A stretch of 64,000 nt of DNA, taken from the NCBI GenBank assembly GCA_963787045.1, contig CAWBBR010000017.1, positions 124,001 through 188,000 on the forward strand, written 5' to 3'. This DNA is from DATJGR01 sp963787045 (GTDB lineage: Bacteria; Pseudomonadota; Gammaproteobacteria; Pseudomonadales; Azotimanducaceae). Numbering within the stretch: the stretch's first letter is position 1; each line of letters starts with the position of its first letter. The notes below the pieces were generated by a model, which was given only the letters and a program-made list of their open reading frames with translations, had not been told where the DNA came from and ran no database searches. The translations under genes and the position numbers were made by a program. This document shows positions 49,142 through 60,137 of the stretch, one piece after another.

Positions 49142-50287
49142 ATGTCCGAAATTCGAAAGATCGGCGCCGAGGGGCGCGTTGCCCCGGTCACCGAGTTCCC
49201 GCCGCAAACGACCGTCACGCCGCCGTCCGCCGCGCCGTCGCCGGTGGTCGCCAAAAAGCAACGCGGCCGCTTCACGCGACCGTTGCTGCTGTTCGGCGTA
49301 CCGCTGCTCGTCGTGTTGTTCTCGTGCTACGCGTACCTGCACGCGGGCCGCTTCGTCGACACGAACAACGCCTATGTGAAAGCGGACAAAGCGATCATTG
49401 CGGCCGAAGTCACCGGCAAGATCGTCGACGTCGCGGTGAAGGAGAACGACCACGTCGAACGCGGCCAGCTGCTGTTCCGCCTCGACGACACGCCGTACAA
49501 GTTCGCGCTCGATCGAGCCGAAGCGGCGCTCGCGCAGACCGCACAGGACATCGCCGCCACCAAGCTGCAATACCGGCAGGCGCTCGCGGAAATCGAACTG
49601 GCGCAGAACAACGTCGCCTATGCGCGCGTCACGTACGACCGGCAGGTCGGACTGGTCGAACGCAAGATCGGTTCGATCTCGGATCTCGACGACGCAAAAC
49701 ACGCGGTCGATACCGCGTTGAAACAACAGGAACTCGCGAGCCAGCGCGCCGCGAAGATCCTGGTCGATCTGAACGGCAAAGCTGACGTCGATGTAGAGGC
49801 GCACCCGCGCTATCAACAGGCGCAGTCCGATCGCGATCAGGCGGCGCTCGATCTCGAACGCACGAAGGTCGTCGCGCCGTTCGCAGGCGTGGCCAGCAAG
49901 AAACCCGAAATCGGCACGTACGTCGAACGCGGCAGTCCGGTGATGAGTCTCGTTTCCGACGGCGACATGTGGATCGAGGCGAACTTCAAAGAGACCGACC
50001 TCACGTACCTGCGTCCCAACCAGAGCGTCGAGGTGCACATCGACACCTACCCCGGCTTCGATTGGCAAGGCACGGTGCAGAGCGTCAGCGAAGCGACCGG
50101 CTCCGAGTTCGCGTTGTTGCCGGCGCAGAACGCCACCGGCAACTGGGTGAAGGTGGTTCAGCGCGTAGCGGTGCGAATCACGTTGCATCACGGTGCCGAC
50201 GACCTGCCGCTTCGCTCCGGCATGAGCGCGACGGTGACGGTCGACACGGGTCACACCCGCAGTTTCCGGGATCTCCTGCCCGGCTAG
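49142..50287 (+). CDS. emrA: HlyD-type membrane fusion protein of a drug efflux pump
   Basis: 381 residues. A Pro/Thr-rich cytoplasmic tail precedes one membrane helix (about 47-65), then AYVKADKAIIAAEVTGKIVDVAVKENDHVERGQLLFRLD, the first biotinyl/lipoyl half; a coiled-coil hairpin (about 125-220) and the second lipoyl half with VVAPFAGVASKKPEIGTYVERG follow. It pairs with EmrB to bridge to an outer-membrane channel that is not in the window. Confidence 0.93.
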   Translation: MSEIRKIGAEGRVAPVTEFPPQTTVTPPSAAPSPVVAKKQRGRFTRPLLLFGVPLLVVLFSCYAYLHAGRFVDTNNAYVKADKAIIAAEVTGKIVDVAVKENDHVERGQLLFRLDDTPYKFALDRAEAALAQTAQDIAATKLQYRQALAEIELAQNNVAYARVTYDRQVGLVERKIGSISDLDDAKHAVDTALKQQELASQRAAKILVDLNGKADVDVEAHPRYQQAQSDRDQAALDLERTKVVAPFAGVASKKPEIGTYVERGSPVMSLVSDGDMWIEANFKETDLTYLRPNQSVEVHIDTYPGFDWQGTVQSVSEATGSEFALLPAQNATGNWVKVVQRVAVRITLHHGADDLPLRSGMSATVTVDTGHTRSFRDLLPG

Positions 50288-50326
50288 AAACCACGGCCGC
50301 GCCGCGGCCACACATCAGTCAGTGCG

Positions 50327-51859
50327 ATGAGTCAGATCGAATCCGGCCCGTTACGCGCCGTCATCTCCGCGACGATCATGCTCGCGACGATTCTGCAGGC
50401 GCTCGATTCGACGATCGCCGCGGTCGCGCTGCCCGACATGCAGGGGACGTTTTCCGCGACCCAGGATCAGGTGGCGTGGGTGCTGACGTCGTACATCGTC
50501 GCGGCGGCGATCATGACGCCGATGGCGGGCTATCTCGGCGATCGACTCGGCCGCAGGCAGCTGTATCTGATCTCGGTGACCGGTTTCATCCTGACGTCGA
50601 TGGCATGCGGGCTCGCGACGTCGATCGAACAGATGGTGCTGTTCCGCTTCCTGCAAGGCTGCTTCGGCGCGCCGCTGGTTCCGCTCGCACAGGCGACCAT
50701 GCTCGACACGTTTCCGCCGAGCCAGACCGGCGGCGCGATGGCGATGTTCGGGATGGGCGTGATGTTGGGGCCGATCCTCGGACCGAGCCTCGGCGCGTAT
50801 CTCACCGAGTACTACAACTGGCGCTGGGTGTTCTTCATCAACGTGCCGCTCGGCGCGATCGCATTGATCGGTATTCAGGCGGCCATCAAGGATCCGCCGC
50901 ATCGCGATCGAGAACGGCCGTTCGACCTCGGCGGATTCGCGCTGCTCAGTATCGCGATCGGCTCGATGCAGCTGATGCTCGATCGCGGCAATTCGCAGCT
51001 GTGGTTCCAGTCGATGGAGATCGTCATCGAAGGCATCGTCGCCGTCGTCTGCTTGTACATGTTCGTCGTGCACGTGCTGACGAAAGACCGGCCGTTCATC
51101 GAGCCGAAGATGTTCAAAGACCGCAACTTCACAGGCGGCATGATTTTCATGTTCGTCGCCGGCATCAACATGCTCGCGACGATGGCGTTGATGCCGCCGT
51201 TTCTGCAGCGTCTGCTCGGTTATCCGGTGCTGACCACCGGTTACGTACTGGCGCCGCGCGGACTCGGCACGATGCTGTCGATGTTCATCGTCGGCCGGCT
51301 GGTGAACAAGGTCGACGCGCGATTGCTGCTGCTGCTGGGGTTGCTGATCTCGGCCGCATCTCTGTGGGAGATGTCGGAGTTCACCACGAACGTCAGCCTC
51401 AGTCTGTTGATCTGGACCGGTGTCGTGCAAGGGATCGGCATGGGGTTTCTCTTCACGCCGGTCAGCGTGCTCGCATTTTCGACGCTGCCGCCGCAGTACC
51501 GCACCGAAGGATCCGGCATCTTCGCGTTGTCGCGGAATCTCGGCAGCAGCATCGGCGTGTCGGTGCTCACCGGCATGCTCGCGCGGTACGTGCAGGTCAA
51601 TCGAGCGTGGCTGGTCGAGCACATCACGCCGTTCAGCGACGCCATGCAGAATCCGGCCATCGCGAACTACATGAATCCGAACACACCCGGCGGACTCGCG
51701 ATGCTCGACGGCACCGTGGTGCGCGAAGCGATGATGCTCGGCTACGCCGACGACTTCCGCGCGATGACGCTCGTGACGCTGATCGCGATTCCGATGCTGC
51801 TGCTGTTGAAGGCGGCTCCGCGGGTTGCACCGCCACCGAGTCAGGCGGTGCACGAGTAG
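50327..51859 (+). CDS. emrB: DHA2 family MFS efflux transporter, EmrB type
   Basis: 510 residues with about 14 membrane helices. Early motifs LQALDSTIAAVALPDMQG and the cytoplasmic loop GYLGDRLGRRQLYLIS (motif A) are typical; LAQATMLDTFPPSQTGGAMAMFGMGVMLGPILGPSLGAYL is the DHA2 signature around the fifth helix. Intact. It exports hydrophobic compounds using the proton gradient; specificity not predictable. Confidence 0.94.
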   Translation: MSQIESGPLRAVISATIMLATILQALDSTIAAVALPDMQGTFSATQDQVAWVLTSYIVAAAIMTPMAGYLGDRLGRRQLYLISVTGFILTSMACGLATSIEQMVLFRFLQGCFGAPLVPLAQATMLDTFPPSQTGGAMAMFGMGVMLGPILGPSLGAYLTEYYNWRWVFFINVPLGAIALIGIQAAIKDPPHRDRERPFDLGGFALLSIAIGSMQLMLDRGNSQLWFQSMEIVIEGIVAVVCLYMFVVHVLTKDRPFIEPKMFKDRNFTGGMIFMFVAGINMLATMALMPPFLQRLLGYPVLTTGYVLAPRGLGTMLSMFIVGRLVNKVDARLLLLLGLLISAASLWEMSEFTTNVSLSLLIWTGVVQGIGMGFLFTPVSVLAFSTLPPQYRTEGSGIFALSRNLGSSIGVSVLTGMLARYVQVNRAWLVEHITPFSDAMQNPAIANYMNPNTPGGLAMLDGTVVREAMMLGYADDFRAMTLVTLIAIPMLLLLKAAPRVAPPPSQAVHE

Positions 51860-51891
51860 AGCGCGTCTGCCGTCAGGCGCACAATTGCGGC

Positions 51892-54220
51892 ATGCGTGCG
51901 CGCGGTTTCATTCTGCAGGCGAGTTACCGGATCAACGGCGGCGTTGCCGTGGTGCATCTGTACGGGCGTCTCGAATCGGGCGAGACGTTCCTGGTGCGCG
52001 ATCACCAGCAGCGGCCGCACTTCTACATCGGTGCGTCCGATTCGGCGAAGGCGCGCACGGTGATATCCAACGAACCGCTACCGACCGATCAGCGCACGTT
52101 CGGTGGCGATGCGGTGTGTCGCATCGATGCGGCCGCGCCGCCAGACGTGCCGGCGATACGCGACCGGCTGCATGCCGCCGGCATCGACACGTACGAAGGC
52201 GACGTGCGCTATGCCACGCGATTCCTGATCGACCGCGGCATCAAAGGCGGTTGTGAGATCGACGGCGATGCGATTGCAGGCTCGCCGATCGCGTGGACAT
52301 TCGATGATCCGCGCCTCTCTCCCGCGGAAGTGGAGGTGCGCCCCTCTGTGCTGTCGTTCGACATCGAGACCGATGCGCAGGCGACGCGCCTGCTCGCGAT
52401 CTCGCTGTACGGCTGCGGTGCCGATGAGGTGTACATCGTCGATCCGGCCGGGCGTGCGATGCCGGAGAAAGCGATCGCGTGTGCGGACGAACGCACGGCG
52501 ATCGACGCGTTCTGCAAACGCGTGCTCGAACTCGATCCCGACGTACTCACCGGATGGAACGTCGTCGATTTCGATCTATCGGTGCTCGCGCGCATCGCGC
52601 AACGCGTGCGGCATCCGTTCGAACTCGGCCGCGACGCAGGCGGTTTGCGCGTGCGACCGGCGCGCGGTTATTTCGGCAGCGGCAGCGCCAGCATTCCGGG
52701 GCGGCTCGTGCTCGACGGCATCGATCTGATCCGCGGCGCGTTCGTGCGCTTCGACGACTACTCGCTCGATGCGGTGGCGCGCGAAGTGCTGGGCGAAGGC
52801 AAGGCGCTGGAAGGCGACGCGCACGATCGCGTCGGCGAGATCATGCAGCGGTACGAGGAGGATCTGCCGGGCTTCGCGCTGTATGCCCGTACCGATGCGC
52901 GGCTTGCGCTCGAGATCGGCGAGAAACTGAATCTGATCGCGCTGGCGGTGGCGCGCAGCAAACTCACCGGCATGACTCCGGATCGCGTCGCCGCCAGCAT
53001 CGCGTCGTTCGACTTCCTGTATCTCGCCGAGCTCAACAAGCGCCGCATCGTTGCGCCGAGCGTGCGCAGCGACGACGCGCGCGTGTTCGCGGCGCAGGCC
53101 GGTGGCCACGTGCTCGAACCGCGGCCGGGCGTGCACGACAACGTGTGGGTGTTCGACTTCAAGAGTCTGTATCCGAGCCTGATCCGCACGTTCAACATCG
53201 ATCCGCTCGCGCTCGCGACCGATGCGCCGGCCGATGCGGATCTGATCGAAACAGCCGGCGGCGCGCGCTTTCGCCGCGAACCGGCGATTCTGCCGCAACT
53301 GCTCGACGATCTGTTCCCGCGGCGCGAAGCGGCGAAGCGCAGCGGCGATGCGATTGCGTCGCACGCAATCAAGATTCTGATGAACTCGTTCTACGGCGTG
53401 CTCGGCACGCCGGCGTGCCGTTTCTACAACCCGAAGCTGGCGAACGCGATCACCGGTCAGGCAAGCACTTCCTGTTGTGGTCGAAGGATTGGTTCGAAAA
53501 AGCGGGTTACACCGTGCTCTATGGCGACACCGACAGCCTGTTCGTGCAGACCCGCACCGTCGACGCGCGACGCAGCCGAACAGGAAGGCAAAGCGCTGGC
53601 GGTGCGACTGAATCGCGACGTTCAGCAGCTACATCGTCGAGCGCTGGCGCGTGAAGAGCCGCCTCGAACTCGAGTTCGAGAAGCTGTACGTCAAACTGTT
53701 CCTGGCATCGGTGCGCCATGGTTCCGGCGGCGCGCGCAAACGTTACGCCGGCGTCATTCACGGCGCCGATCCGGCGAACGTCGAATTCGTCGGAATGGAA
53801 GTGGTGCGCCGCGACTGGACCGAACTCGCGAAACAGGTGCAGCGCGAGCTGTACGCGCGGTTGTTCAACGGACAGCCCGTCGATCAATACCTCACCGACG
53901 TCGTCGGTCAGGTGCGCCGCGGCGAACTCGATCACGCGCTCGTCTATCGCAAAGGGCTTCGCAAAGGCGTCGGCGAATACACCGCGAGTACACCGCCGCA
54001 CGTTGCCGCGGCGCGCAAATCGACGGGTAAGCCGGGCCGACTGATCGAATACGTGATGACCACGGCGGGGCCGGAGCCGCTCGACAATCTGAAACACCCG
54101 CCTGACCGGATTCACTATGTCGCGAAACAGATCAAGCCGGTGGCGGAGCCGGTGCTCGGCGCGCTCGGATTGGACTTCGATCAGGTGATTGGCGACGATC
54201 GGCAGATCGGTTTGTTTTGA
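51892..54220 (+). CDS. polB: DNA polymerase II (family B), three frameshifts
   Basis: About 775 residues. The 3'-5' exonuclease motif FDIETDAQATRLLAIS is intact, followed by GWNVVDFDLSVLARIA and YARTDARLALEIG. The polymerase domain has DFKSLYPSLIRTFNIDP, KILMNSFYGVLGTPACRFY and YGDTDSLFV (catalytic Asp pair). Frame changes are near 53462 (ITGQ to KHFLLW), 53570 and 53622 (RDV to SSYIVERWR); the pieces otherwise match PolB. The domain order is normal, and the C-terminus ends QIGLF with an atypical PCNA/clamp-binding-like tail. SOS control is not evident in the upstream 30 bases. Confidence 0.9.
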
Positions 54221-54246
54221 CCGCTTGTGTTGATCAAGGAGCGACG

Positions 54247-54750
54247 ATGAACGACGAAGGCTGGGTACTGAATCAGACCATGTTGCGGATCAAGGATCCG
54301 GAGCGCTCCGTGCCGTTCTATCGCGACGTCCTCGGCATGACGCTGCTCGACCGCTACGACTTTCCGCCGATGAAGTTCTCGCTGTACTTCATGGGTTACC
54401 CCGACGCGAGCGACGGGCCGATTCCCACGGATCCCGCGGCGCGCGCGAAATGGGTGTTCGAACGCAAGGCTTTACTCGAGTTGACCCATAACTGGGGGAC
54501 CGAGACAGACGCCGGTTTCGCGTATCACCACGGCAACGCCGAACCGCGCGGCTTCGGCCACATCGGCATCACCGTGCCCGACGTCTACAAAGCGTGCGAA
54601 CGCTTCGAGAGCCTCGGCGTCGAATTCGTCAAACGTCCGGACGACGGCACGATGAAAGGGCTCGCCTTCATCCGCGACCCGGACGGGTACTGGATCGAGA
54701 TCCTGACGTCGAAGGGACTCTCGGGGATGATCAACCAACGGCCGCGCTGA
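54247..54750 (+). CDS. gloA: Lactoylglutathione lyase (glyoxalase I)
   Basis: 167 residues, ATG with AAGGAG ribosome site. Converts the methylglyoxal-glutathione hemithioacetal to S-lactoylglutathione. Metal ligands are visible: Gln in NQTMLRIKDPERSVPFYRDVLGM, Glu in LLELTHNWG, His in GFGHIGITV and Glu in GYWIEIL. Length and motifs match the longer zinc-type GloA. Intact. Confidence 0.94.
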   Translation: MNDEGWVLNQTMLRIKDPERSVPFYRDVLGMTLLDRYDFPPMKFSLYFMGYPDASDGPIPTDPAARAKWVFERKALLELTHNWGTETDAGFAYHHGNAEPRGFGHIGITVPDVYKACERFESLGVEFVKRPDDGTMKGLAFIRDPDGYWIEILTSKGLSGMINQRPR

Positions 54751-54772
54751 GTCGCGCGGCCCGTCGAGTCGT

Positions 54773-55230
54773 TCACCCCGCCGCTTGCACGCTCGCCTGA
54801 GCCGCCTGCGCGTCCTGCATCCGCTTCAACTCTTCCCAGCCGAGATACGACGTGAAGCCGTTGTCGTCGAAGAACAGGATCGCGCCGTCGCAGATGAACA
54901 GATACTGCGTGTCTTCCAGCGCGGTGGTCGCACCGTGCAGCACGCCGTTCGGCTCGTAGACGTAGTCGCCGGTGTCGAGCGTCGCGTCGCGTACCTTAAG
55001 TTTGCCGTTCAGTATGAACGTGTGCGACGCGGCCAGATGTTTGTGCGGCGGCGCGACGTAACCCTTCTTCCAGTCGAACAGCACAGCCCAACGGCCGCTC
55101 TCGGGTCCGAGCCAGAGGATCTTCTGATACGCCATGCCGGGCGAGGTCTCCATCCACGGCATCTTGCTCGCTTTCACCAGCGTGTCGGCGAGGTTCACGT
55201 TAACGGGGGAGATGTCCTGGGTAGTGCCAT
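54773..55230 (-). CDS. Cupin-domain protein, dihydroxyacetophenone-dioxygenase-like
   Basis: About 152 residues. The start ATG at 55230 has an AGGAG ribosome site; a missing base a few codons later shifts the frame to TTQDISPVNVNLADTLV. The cupin core is VAPPHKHLAASHTFILNGKLKVRD (metal His residues) and DTGDYVYEPNGVLHGATT. The layout resembles 2,4'-dihydroxyacetophenone dioxygenase-type cupins. It follows the amidohydrolase by 15 bases, forming a two-gene unit. Confidence 0.75.
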
Positions 55231-55245
55231 TGCTGTTCTCCTGGA

Positions 55246-56259
55246 TCACAAACGATAAATGCGCGCGGCGGTGCCGTAGAACATCGCGTCTTTCTCGGTC
55301 TCCGAGAATCCGGCGAGCGATCTTCTTCAGCGCGTTCCACAGCACCGCGATACGAGATCGAGCGCTTGTCGACCGGGAAGTTGCTCTCGAACATGCAGCG
55401 CTCCGGGCCGAAGCACTCGATCGCGTGCAGGTAGTAGCGCGCTGCGCCTGCGACCAGCTCGTCGGAGCTGGCCGGCACTCGCGCTTGTCCCAGCCGAAGC
55501 CGTTGTCCGGCATGGCGAGACCGCCGAGCTTGGCGACGACGTTCGGGCAGCTGCGCGATCTCGGCGATGTCGTTCTTCCACTCCGCGAAGATCGCTCGCG
55601 CTGATCGCGATAGCGGCCGACGCCGAGCGGCGTGCCGAAGTGATCGAGCACCGTGCGTGGTACCGGGGACGGCGCGCGCGAGTTCGGCGAATGCGCGGTT
55701 CTGGTGGTGGTAGTGCCAGGTGTCGTACGTTAGCCCGAGCGCCCAGCACTTGCACGCCGTCGCGAAAGTCCTTGCGCGCATACAAACCCGGAAGCGCCCT
55801 GCCCGCGATCATCAGCTCTTCGGGGTGCGGGTCCAGTGCGCCGGCGTGTCGAATGCCCCGAAACAGTCCATTGCCGGCGTCGTCGTGCGCGGCGAGCACC
55901 TCTTCGAGTACGGCGCCTCGCGTCAGATCGGCGTGCGCGACGATCGCGGAGATCACCGCCTTGCGTCGCCCGCCCTTCGCACTCGCCGCCGCGATCTCGG
56001 CGACGAATTCGGTTTCGCCGACGCAGCGCATGTATTCCGGACCCGTAGTGCGGTAGCTCGCGCCGCATTCGACGAACACGGTCTTCTCGACGTTGTGCCC
56101 GGAGCTGGTGTCGGCCCACAGTTCATCGAGCACGTAGTTGCCGATGTCGTCGCGGCGCCACAGGTGGTGGTGCGGATCGACGATGCGGCGCGCCGGTTCG
56201 ATCGGCGCCTCGTGCACTTGATCGAGCCACTTCGCATCGATCGGTTTGATGGTCGGCAT
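55246..56259 (-). CDS. Amidohydrolase-2 family metal-dependent hydrolase (many frameshifts)
   Basis: About 337 residues. Start ATG with an AGGAGG site. The N-terminal VDPHHHLW motif and the EYMRCVGETEFVAEIAA region are intact to about 55745; then YDTWHYHHQNRAFAELA, MVLDHFGTPLGVGRY, LPNVVAKLGGLAMPDNGFGW, RCMFESNFPVDKRSISY and MFYGTAARIYRL follow in changing frames (about eight shifts, 55745-55318). The order of blocks is that of TIM-barrel lactonases and decarboxylases of the L-rhamnono-lactonase/amidohydrolase-2 class. Substrate unknown. Confidence 0.8.
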
Positions 56260-56375
56260 TGCACCTCCTCTCTCGTTCCACCGAACGGAGGTGAACCCTA
56301 ACCCGATGGCTCGCAATGCGGAAGCGCGTCCTGCGACAGTGCTACCATCGCCGACCCACGTCGAAGGAGAGACCA

Positions 56376-56855
56376 ATGGCCAAGTTTCACGATCTGACGA
56401 TGAAATCGATCGCCGGTGAGCCGGTGAAGCTGTCGACCTACAAAGGCAAGACCTGTCTGGTGGTCAACGTTGCGAGCAAGTGCGGACTCACGCCGCAGTA
56501 CGCCGGACTGCGCGAGCTGCAGGAGGCGAACGAAGACAAAGGCTTCACCGTGCTCGGTTTTCCGTGCAACCAGTTCGGCGCGCAGGAGCCCGGCACCAGC
56601 GAACAGATCCTCGAGTTCTGCGAATCGAAATACGACGTCAACTTTCCGCTGTTCGAGAAAATCGAAGTCAACGGCAGCGGCACCTGCGACCTGTACAAGC
56701 TGCTGAAGTCGCAGAAGTCGAACGACGACGGCACCAACGACATCCAATGGAACTTCACGAAGTTCCTGGTCGACGGTTCAGGTAACGTCGTTGCGCGCTT
56801 CGGCCCGCGGACCACGCCGGAAGAAATCGCGACGGAACTTCCGAAGTATCTCTAG
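56376..56855 (+). CDS. Glutathione peroxidase
   Basis: 159 residues; the ATG follows a GAAGGAG site. Reduces peroxides with glutathione or thioredoxin. Active-site Cys is in NVASKCGLTPQY, the Gln is in GFPCNQFGAQEPGT, and the Trp-Asn pair is in WNFTKFLVD. It is the non-selenium, monomeric type. The frame is intact, and the stop overlaps the convergent SnoaL-like gene. Confidence 0.92.
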   Translation: MAKFHDLTMKSIAGEPVKLSTYKGKTCLVVNVASKCGLTPQYAGLRELQEANEDKGFTVLGFPCNQFGAQEPGTSEQILEFCESKYDVNFPLFEKIEVNGSGTCDLYKLLKSQKSNDDGTNDIQWNFTKFLVDGSGNVVARFGPRTTPEEIATELPKYL

Positions 56856-57347
56856 CGGCGCGGCTTGATGCCGAGCTTGGCGCGGCCGCGTTCGATCGCG
56901 AGGTTGGAGAGTTCCCGGTTGCCGGTCTGCCACGTCACGTGCAGACCCATCGCGTGAATTCTCCAGCCGCCCGCTGAGCGCGCCAAGTCGACAGTGTAGT
57001 AGCCGCCGATCGTCCAACGATTCTCCGCAGGGGCGTCTTCTTCGACGAAGTGCTCGGCGCGCATGTACATCACGCAGTGCGCGGTGTCGCTCGCTCACGT
57101 CGATCGCGTGGTTCGTCAACGTATGTTGCGTCGGCCCGAATCCGGCGAAGAGCACCTCGGAGCTGCGCACCCAGCGATCCGCCGAATAGCGGCCGGCCTT
57201 GATGCCGACCGACGTGTACTCCATGTCGATTTCGTCGGCGAAGATCGAGCGCAGCAACGGCCAGTCGCGCCGGTCGAGGCCCGTCGCATAGCGGTTGACG
57301 ACGTCGGTGATGGCGGCGCGGTCGAGCAGTTGTTCGAGCGTGGACAC
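56852..57347 (-). CDS. SnoaL-like NTF2-fold protein (one frameshift)
   Basis: About 164 residues. A GTG start with a GGGGAGAA site precedes LDRAAITDVVNRYATGLDRRDWPLLRSIFADEIDMEY, the SnoaL-4/bile-acid-dehydratase-like N-terminus. The frame shifts near 57095 to MYMRAEHF and ends with WRIHAMGLHVTWQTGNREL. These proteins act as dehydratases, isomerases or hydrolases in steroid and aromatic catabolism; no catalytic role can be assigned. Confidence 0.72.
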
Positions 57348-57445
57348 GTGCGTTCTCCCCTGAGCGGTCCCGGTGGCCATTGTATCGATCTGCGGCGCGG
57401 CGTTACCGTTCCGGTCCCTTCAGATGCGGCTGTGACGACAAACAC

Positions 57446-58405
57446 ATGAAAGCGGTCTATTGCGAAAAGCTCGGCGGACCCGACGATCTCGTTCTGCGCG
57501 ACATTCCGGAACCGCCCGCGCCTGGCGAAGGTCAGGTGAAGGTCGCCATCGAAGCGCGAGGAGTCGCCTTCACCGACGTGCTGATGGTGGCCGGCGAATA
57601 TCAGGTGAAACCGGAGTTGCCGTTCATCGTCGGCGGCGAAGGCGCGGGCCGGGTGACGGCGGTAGGCGCGGGCGTTACAGGATTGCGCGTGGGCGATGCG
57701 GTCTTGACGCCGGGCGGATGCGTCGAGCAGGTGGTGGTGGCGGCTTCGCGCGTCACGCGTTTGCCGGAACACGTCAACCTCGAAGCGGCCGCATCGTTCC
57801 GCGGCAATTACGCGACCGCTTACTACGCAATGCAGCGGGCAAACCTGCAGGCGGCGAAACGCTGCTCGTGCACGGTGCGGCCGGCGGCGTCGGACTGGCC
57901 GCGGTCGACATCGGCAAACTCTATGGCGCGACCGTGATCGCCACCGCCGGGTCGGACGCGAAGCTCGAAGTGGTCCGGCAACTCGGCGCCGATCACCTGA
58001 TCAACTACACCGATGGCTTTCGCGAACAGGTGAAGGAACTCACCGGTGGCCGCGGCGCCGACGTCATCTACGATCCGGTCGGTGGCGACGTGTTCGACGA
58101 ATCGATGCGATGCATCGCGCCGTTCGGCCGCATCCTCATCGTCGGTTTCACCAGCGGCCGGGTCGGGCTCGCGAAAACCAATCACCTGCTCGATCAAGGA
58201 CGCCTCGGTGATCGGCTTCACCGTCGGTGGACTGCAGCGACACGATCCGGCATGGGCGAAGCGCAACGGCGAGATTCTGATGGGATGGCTCGCATCGGGA
58301 CGCATCAAGCCGTACATCTCGCACCGCGTGCCGCTTGCCAGAACGGCCGATGCGCTGAAGCTGATCATCGATCGTAAAGTCATCGGCAAAGCCATCGTCG
58401 TGTGA
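57446..58405 (+). CDS. Zinc-free quinone oxidoreductase-like MDR protein (two frameshifts)
   Basis: About 319 residues. N-terminal MDR domain with ARGVAFTDVLMVAGEYQ and VGGEGAGRVTAVG; no structural zinc cysteines. The NADPH site is LLVHGAAGGVGLAAVDIGKLYGATVIATAGSD. Frame breaks near 57855 and 58194; the C-terminus ADALKLIIDRKVIGKAIVV is complete. Similar to NADPH:quinone reductases and enoyl-type reductases. Confidence 0.82.
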
Positions 58406-58470
58406 CCGATCCGTCGCCACCGCATGCGCCGCGATGCTAGCATCGTGACGCGTTGCAGCATGGAGGTGGC

Positions 58471-59275
58471 ATGAGCGCAATCGAAGCGAAACGCGAGCGC
58501 AGTACCGCGTCGGCTCGCGAGCTGAATGCGACGTTCGCGAAAGAGATCGCGCCCGATGCGAGCGTCGAAGGCATCCGCTTCGTATTCAACCAACTGGCCG
58601 GATTGCTGAACCGCAAGCTGCCGAGCGTCGGCGCGTTTCACGAAGCGGTGCGCATTCCGGCCGACGGCCGAACGATTCCGGTCGATGTGATCGTACCCGC
58701 GAGGGTCCGTTTCCGGTGGTCGTCTACTTTCATGGCGGCGCGTGGGTGGCCGGTAACCCCGCGAGCCATCGCAAGTTGACGCATCGACTGGCTGAGGGCG
58801 GCAGTCTCGTGGTGAGCGCTGACTATCGGCTTGCGCCCGAGTATCCCTTCCCTGCCGGCTTCGAGGACTGTCTTGCCACCGTTGTCTGGACCGTCGCTCA
58901 CGCGCACGAATTCGGCGGCGATGCGGCGCGCCTCGCGGTCGCGGGCGATTCCGCCGGCGCCAATCTCGCGGCGGCCGTTGCGATCGAACTGGCCGCGCAG
59001 ACGCGCGCCGAAAGTCGCGGCAGCCGTGTTGATCTACGGCGTGTTCGATTTTGCGGAAGTCGGTGGCCCGATGTTCGCGAGCACGCTGCACGACGCTTAC
59101 CTGGGGCGAGTGGCATCGGCCGGATTGCTCGAGGACCCGCGGGTCAGTCCGATCCACGGCGCCGAGTCGCTGCCGCCGACGTTGATCATCGTCGGTGGAA
59201 CAGGACGCGTTGCTCGACGATTCGCGTGCACTGCAGCAGCGAATCATCCGCGCCATGCGGCGCGTGTTCGGCTGA
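58471..59275 (+). CDS. Alpha/beta hydrolase fold-3 protein, C-terminally short
   Basis: About 267 residues, ATG with GGAGG. The HGGAWVAGN oxyanion motif, SADYRLAPEYPFPAGFEDC, and GDSAGANLA nucleophile are clear, and DALLDDSRAL supplies the acid. The protein then ends RRVFG, so the His-containing segment found about 30 residues later in this family is missing. Three frame changes lie near 58705, 59015 and 59212. The stop overlaps the next start, so the short end may reflect a deletion or a hidden error. Confidence 0.75.
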
Positions 59276-60066
59276 TGGCTCATCTGTTGTCGCTTGCCGC
59301 GGGCGTGCTGCCGGAGTTTCCGCCGGATCAGATCGTCCGCGCCGCGGCGGAAGCAGGCTATCGTGCGACCGGTGTCTGGTGCGACATGGAGACGTGGACG
59401 GACGCGACGACGCGCGCCGTCCGCCAACAGCTGCGCGACGGGGCGCTGCATGCGCTCGACATCGAGGTGATCTGGATCCAACCCGGTCGCGAAATATCCG
59501 ATAACGCGCGGCGGTTGATCGACGTCGGCGGCACGCTCGGCGTCCGCAACGTATTGATCGTCAGTAGCAACCCGAGCCTCGACGACACCAAGCGGCAGTT
59601 CGCGGCGCTGTGCGAGCACGCAGCGGCGGCGGGTATGCGCGCGGTGCTGGAATTTCTGATGATTGCCCAGCTCAGAACGCTCGCGCAGGCCGTCGACGTG
59701 GTGACCGACGTGGGCCATCCCGCGGGCGGCGTGCTGGTGGATGCGCTGCACCTCGCGCGCTGCGGCGCGACGGCGACGGATGTCGCGGCCGTCGCGCGAG
59801 ATCGCCTTCCGTATGCTCAGCTGTGCGACGGTCCAGCGTCCTTGGCCAATCCCGATTCCGACGCGTATCTGGCCGATGCGATCGACGGTCGCTGTGCAGC
59901 TGGCGAAGGCCAGTTGCCGCTGCGCGAACTGCTCGCGGCCCTACCGAATGACGTGCCGTTGAGCCTCGAAGTGCGTTCGAGACGCTATCGCGAGGCGTAT
60001 CCCGATCCGGTCGATCGCGCTCGCGCCGTCCTCACGGCGACGCGTGATTTCCTGGCGTCGTCCTAG
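59275..60066 (+). CDS. Sugar phosphate isomerase/epimerase-like TIM barrel protein
   Basis: 263 residues, intact. AHLLSLAAGVLPEFPPDQIVRAAAEAGYRATGVWCD opens the xylose-isomerase-like barrel, with later strands GVRNVLIVSS, GMRAVLEFLM, VDALHLARCG and VPLSLEVRSRRY carrying likely metal ligands. The family includes sugar isomerases, epimerases and some lyases. The ATG overlaps the preceding stop (TGATG). Confidence 0.8.
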   Translation: MAHLLSLAAGVLPEFPPDQIVRAAAEAGYRATGVWCDMETWTDATTRAVRQQLRDGALHALDIEVIWIQPGREISDNARRLIDVGGTLGVRNVLIVSSNPSLDDTKRQFAALCEHAAAAGMRAVLEFLMIAQLRTLAQAVDVVTDVGHPAGGVLVDALHLARCGATATDVAAVARDRLPYAQLCDGPASLANPDSDAYLADAIDGRCAAGEGQLPLRELLAALPNDVPLSLEVRSRRYREAYPDPVDRARAVLTATRDFLASS

Positions 60067-60137
60067 CTGTTCGACAGCGGGTTGGCGCATCCGCGGTGCG
60101 GTGGGATGATCGCCTTCCCGTCGCAGGGAGCACGCGA

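Noticed and set aside
57823..59751. 642-codon open frame on the minus strand
   Set aside because: No signal, domain or coherent composition; spans three real genes on the plus strand.
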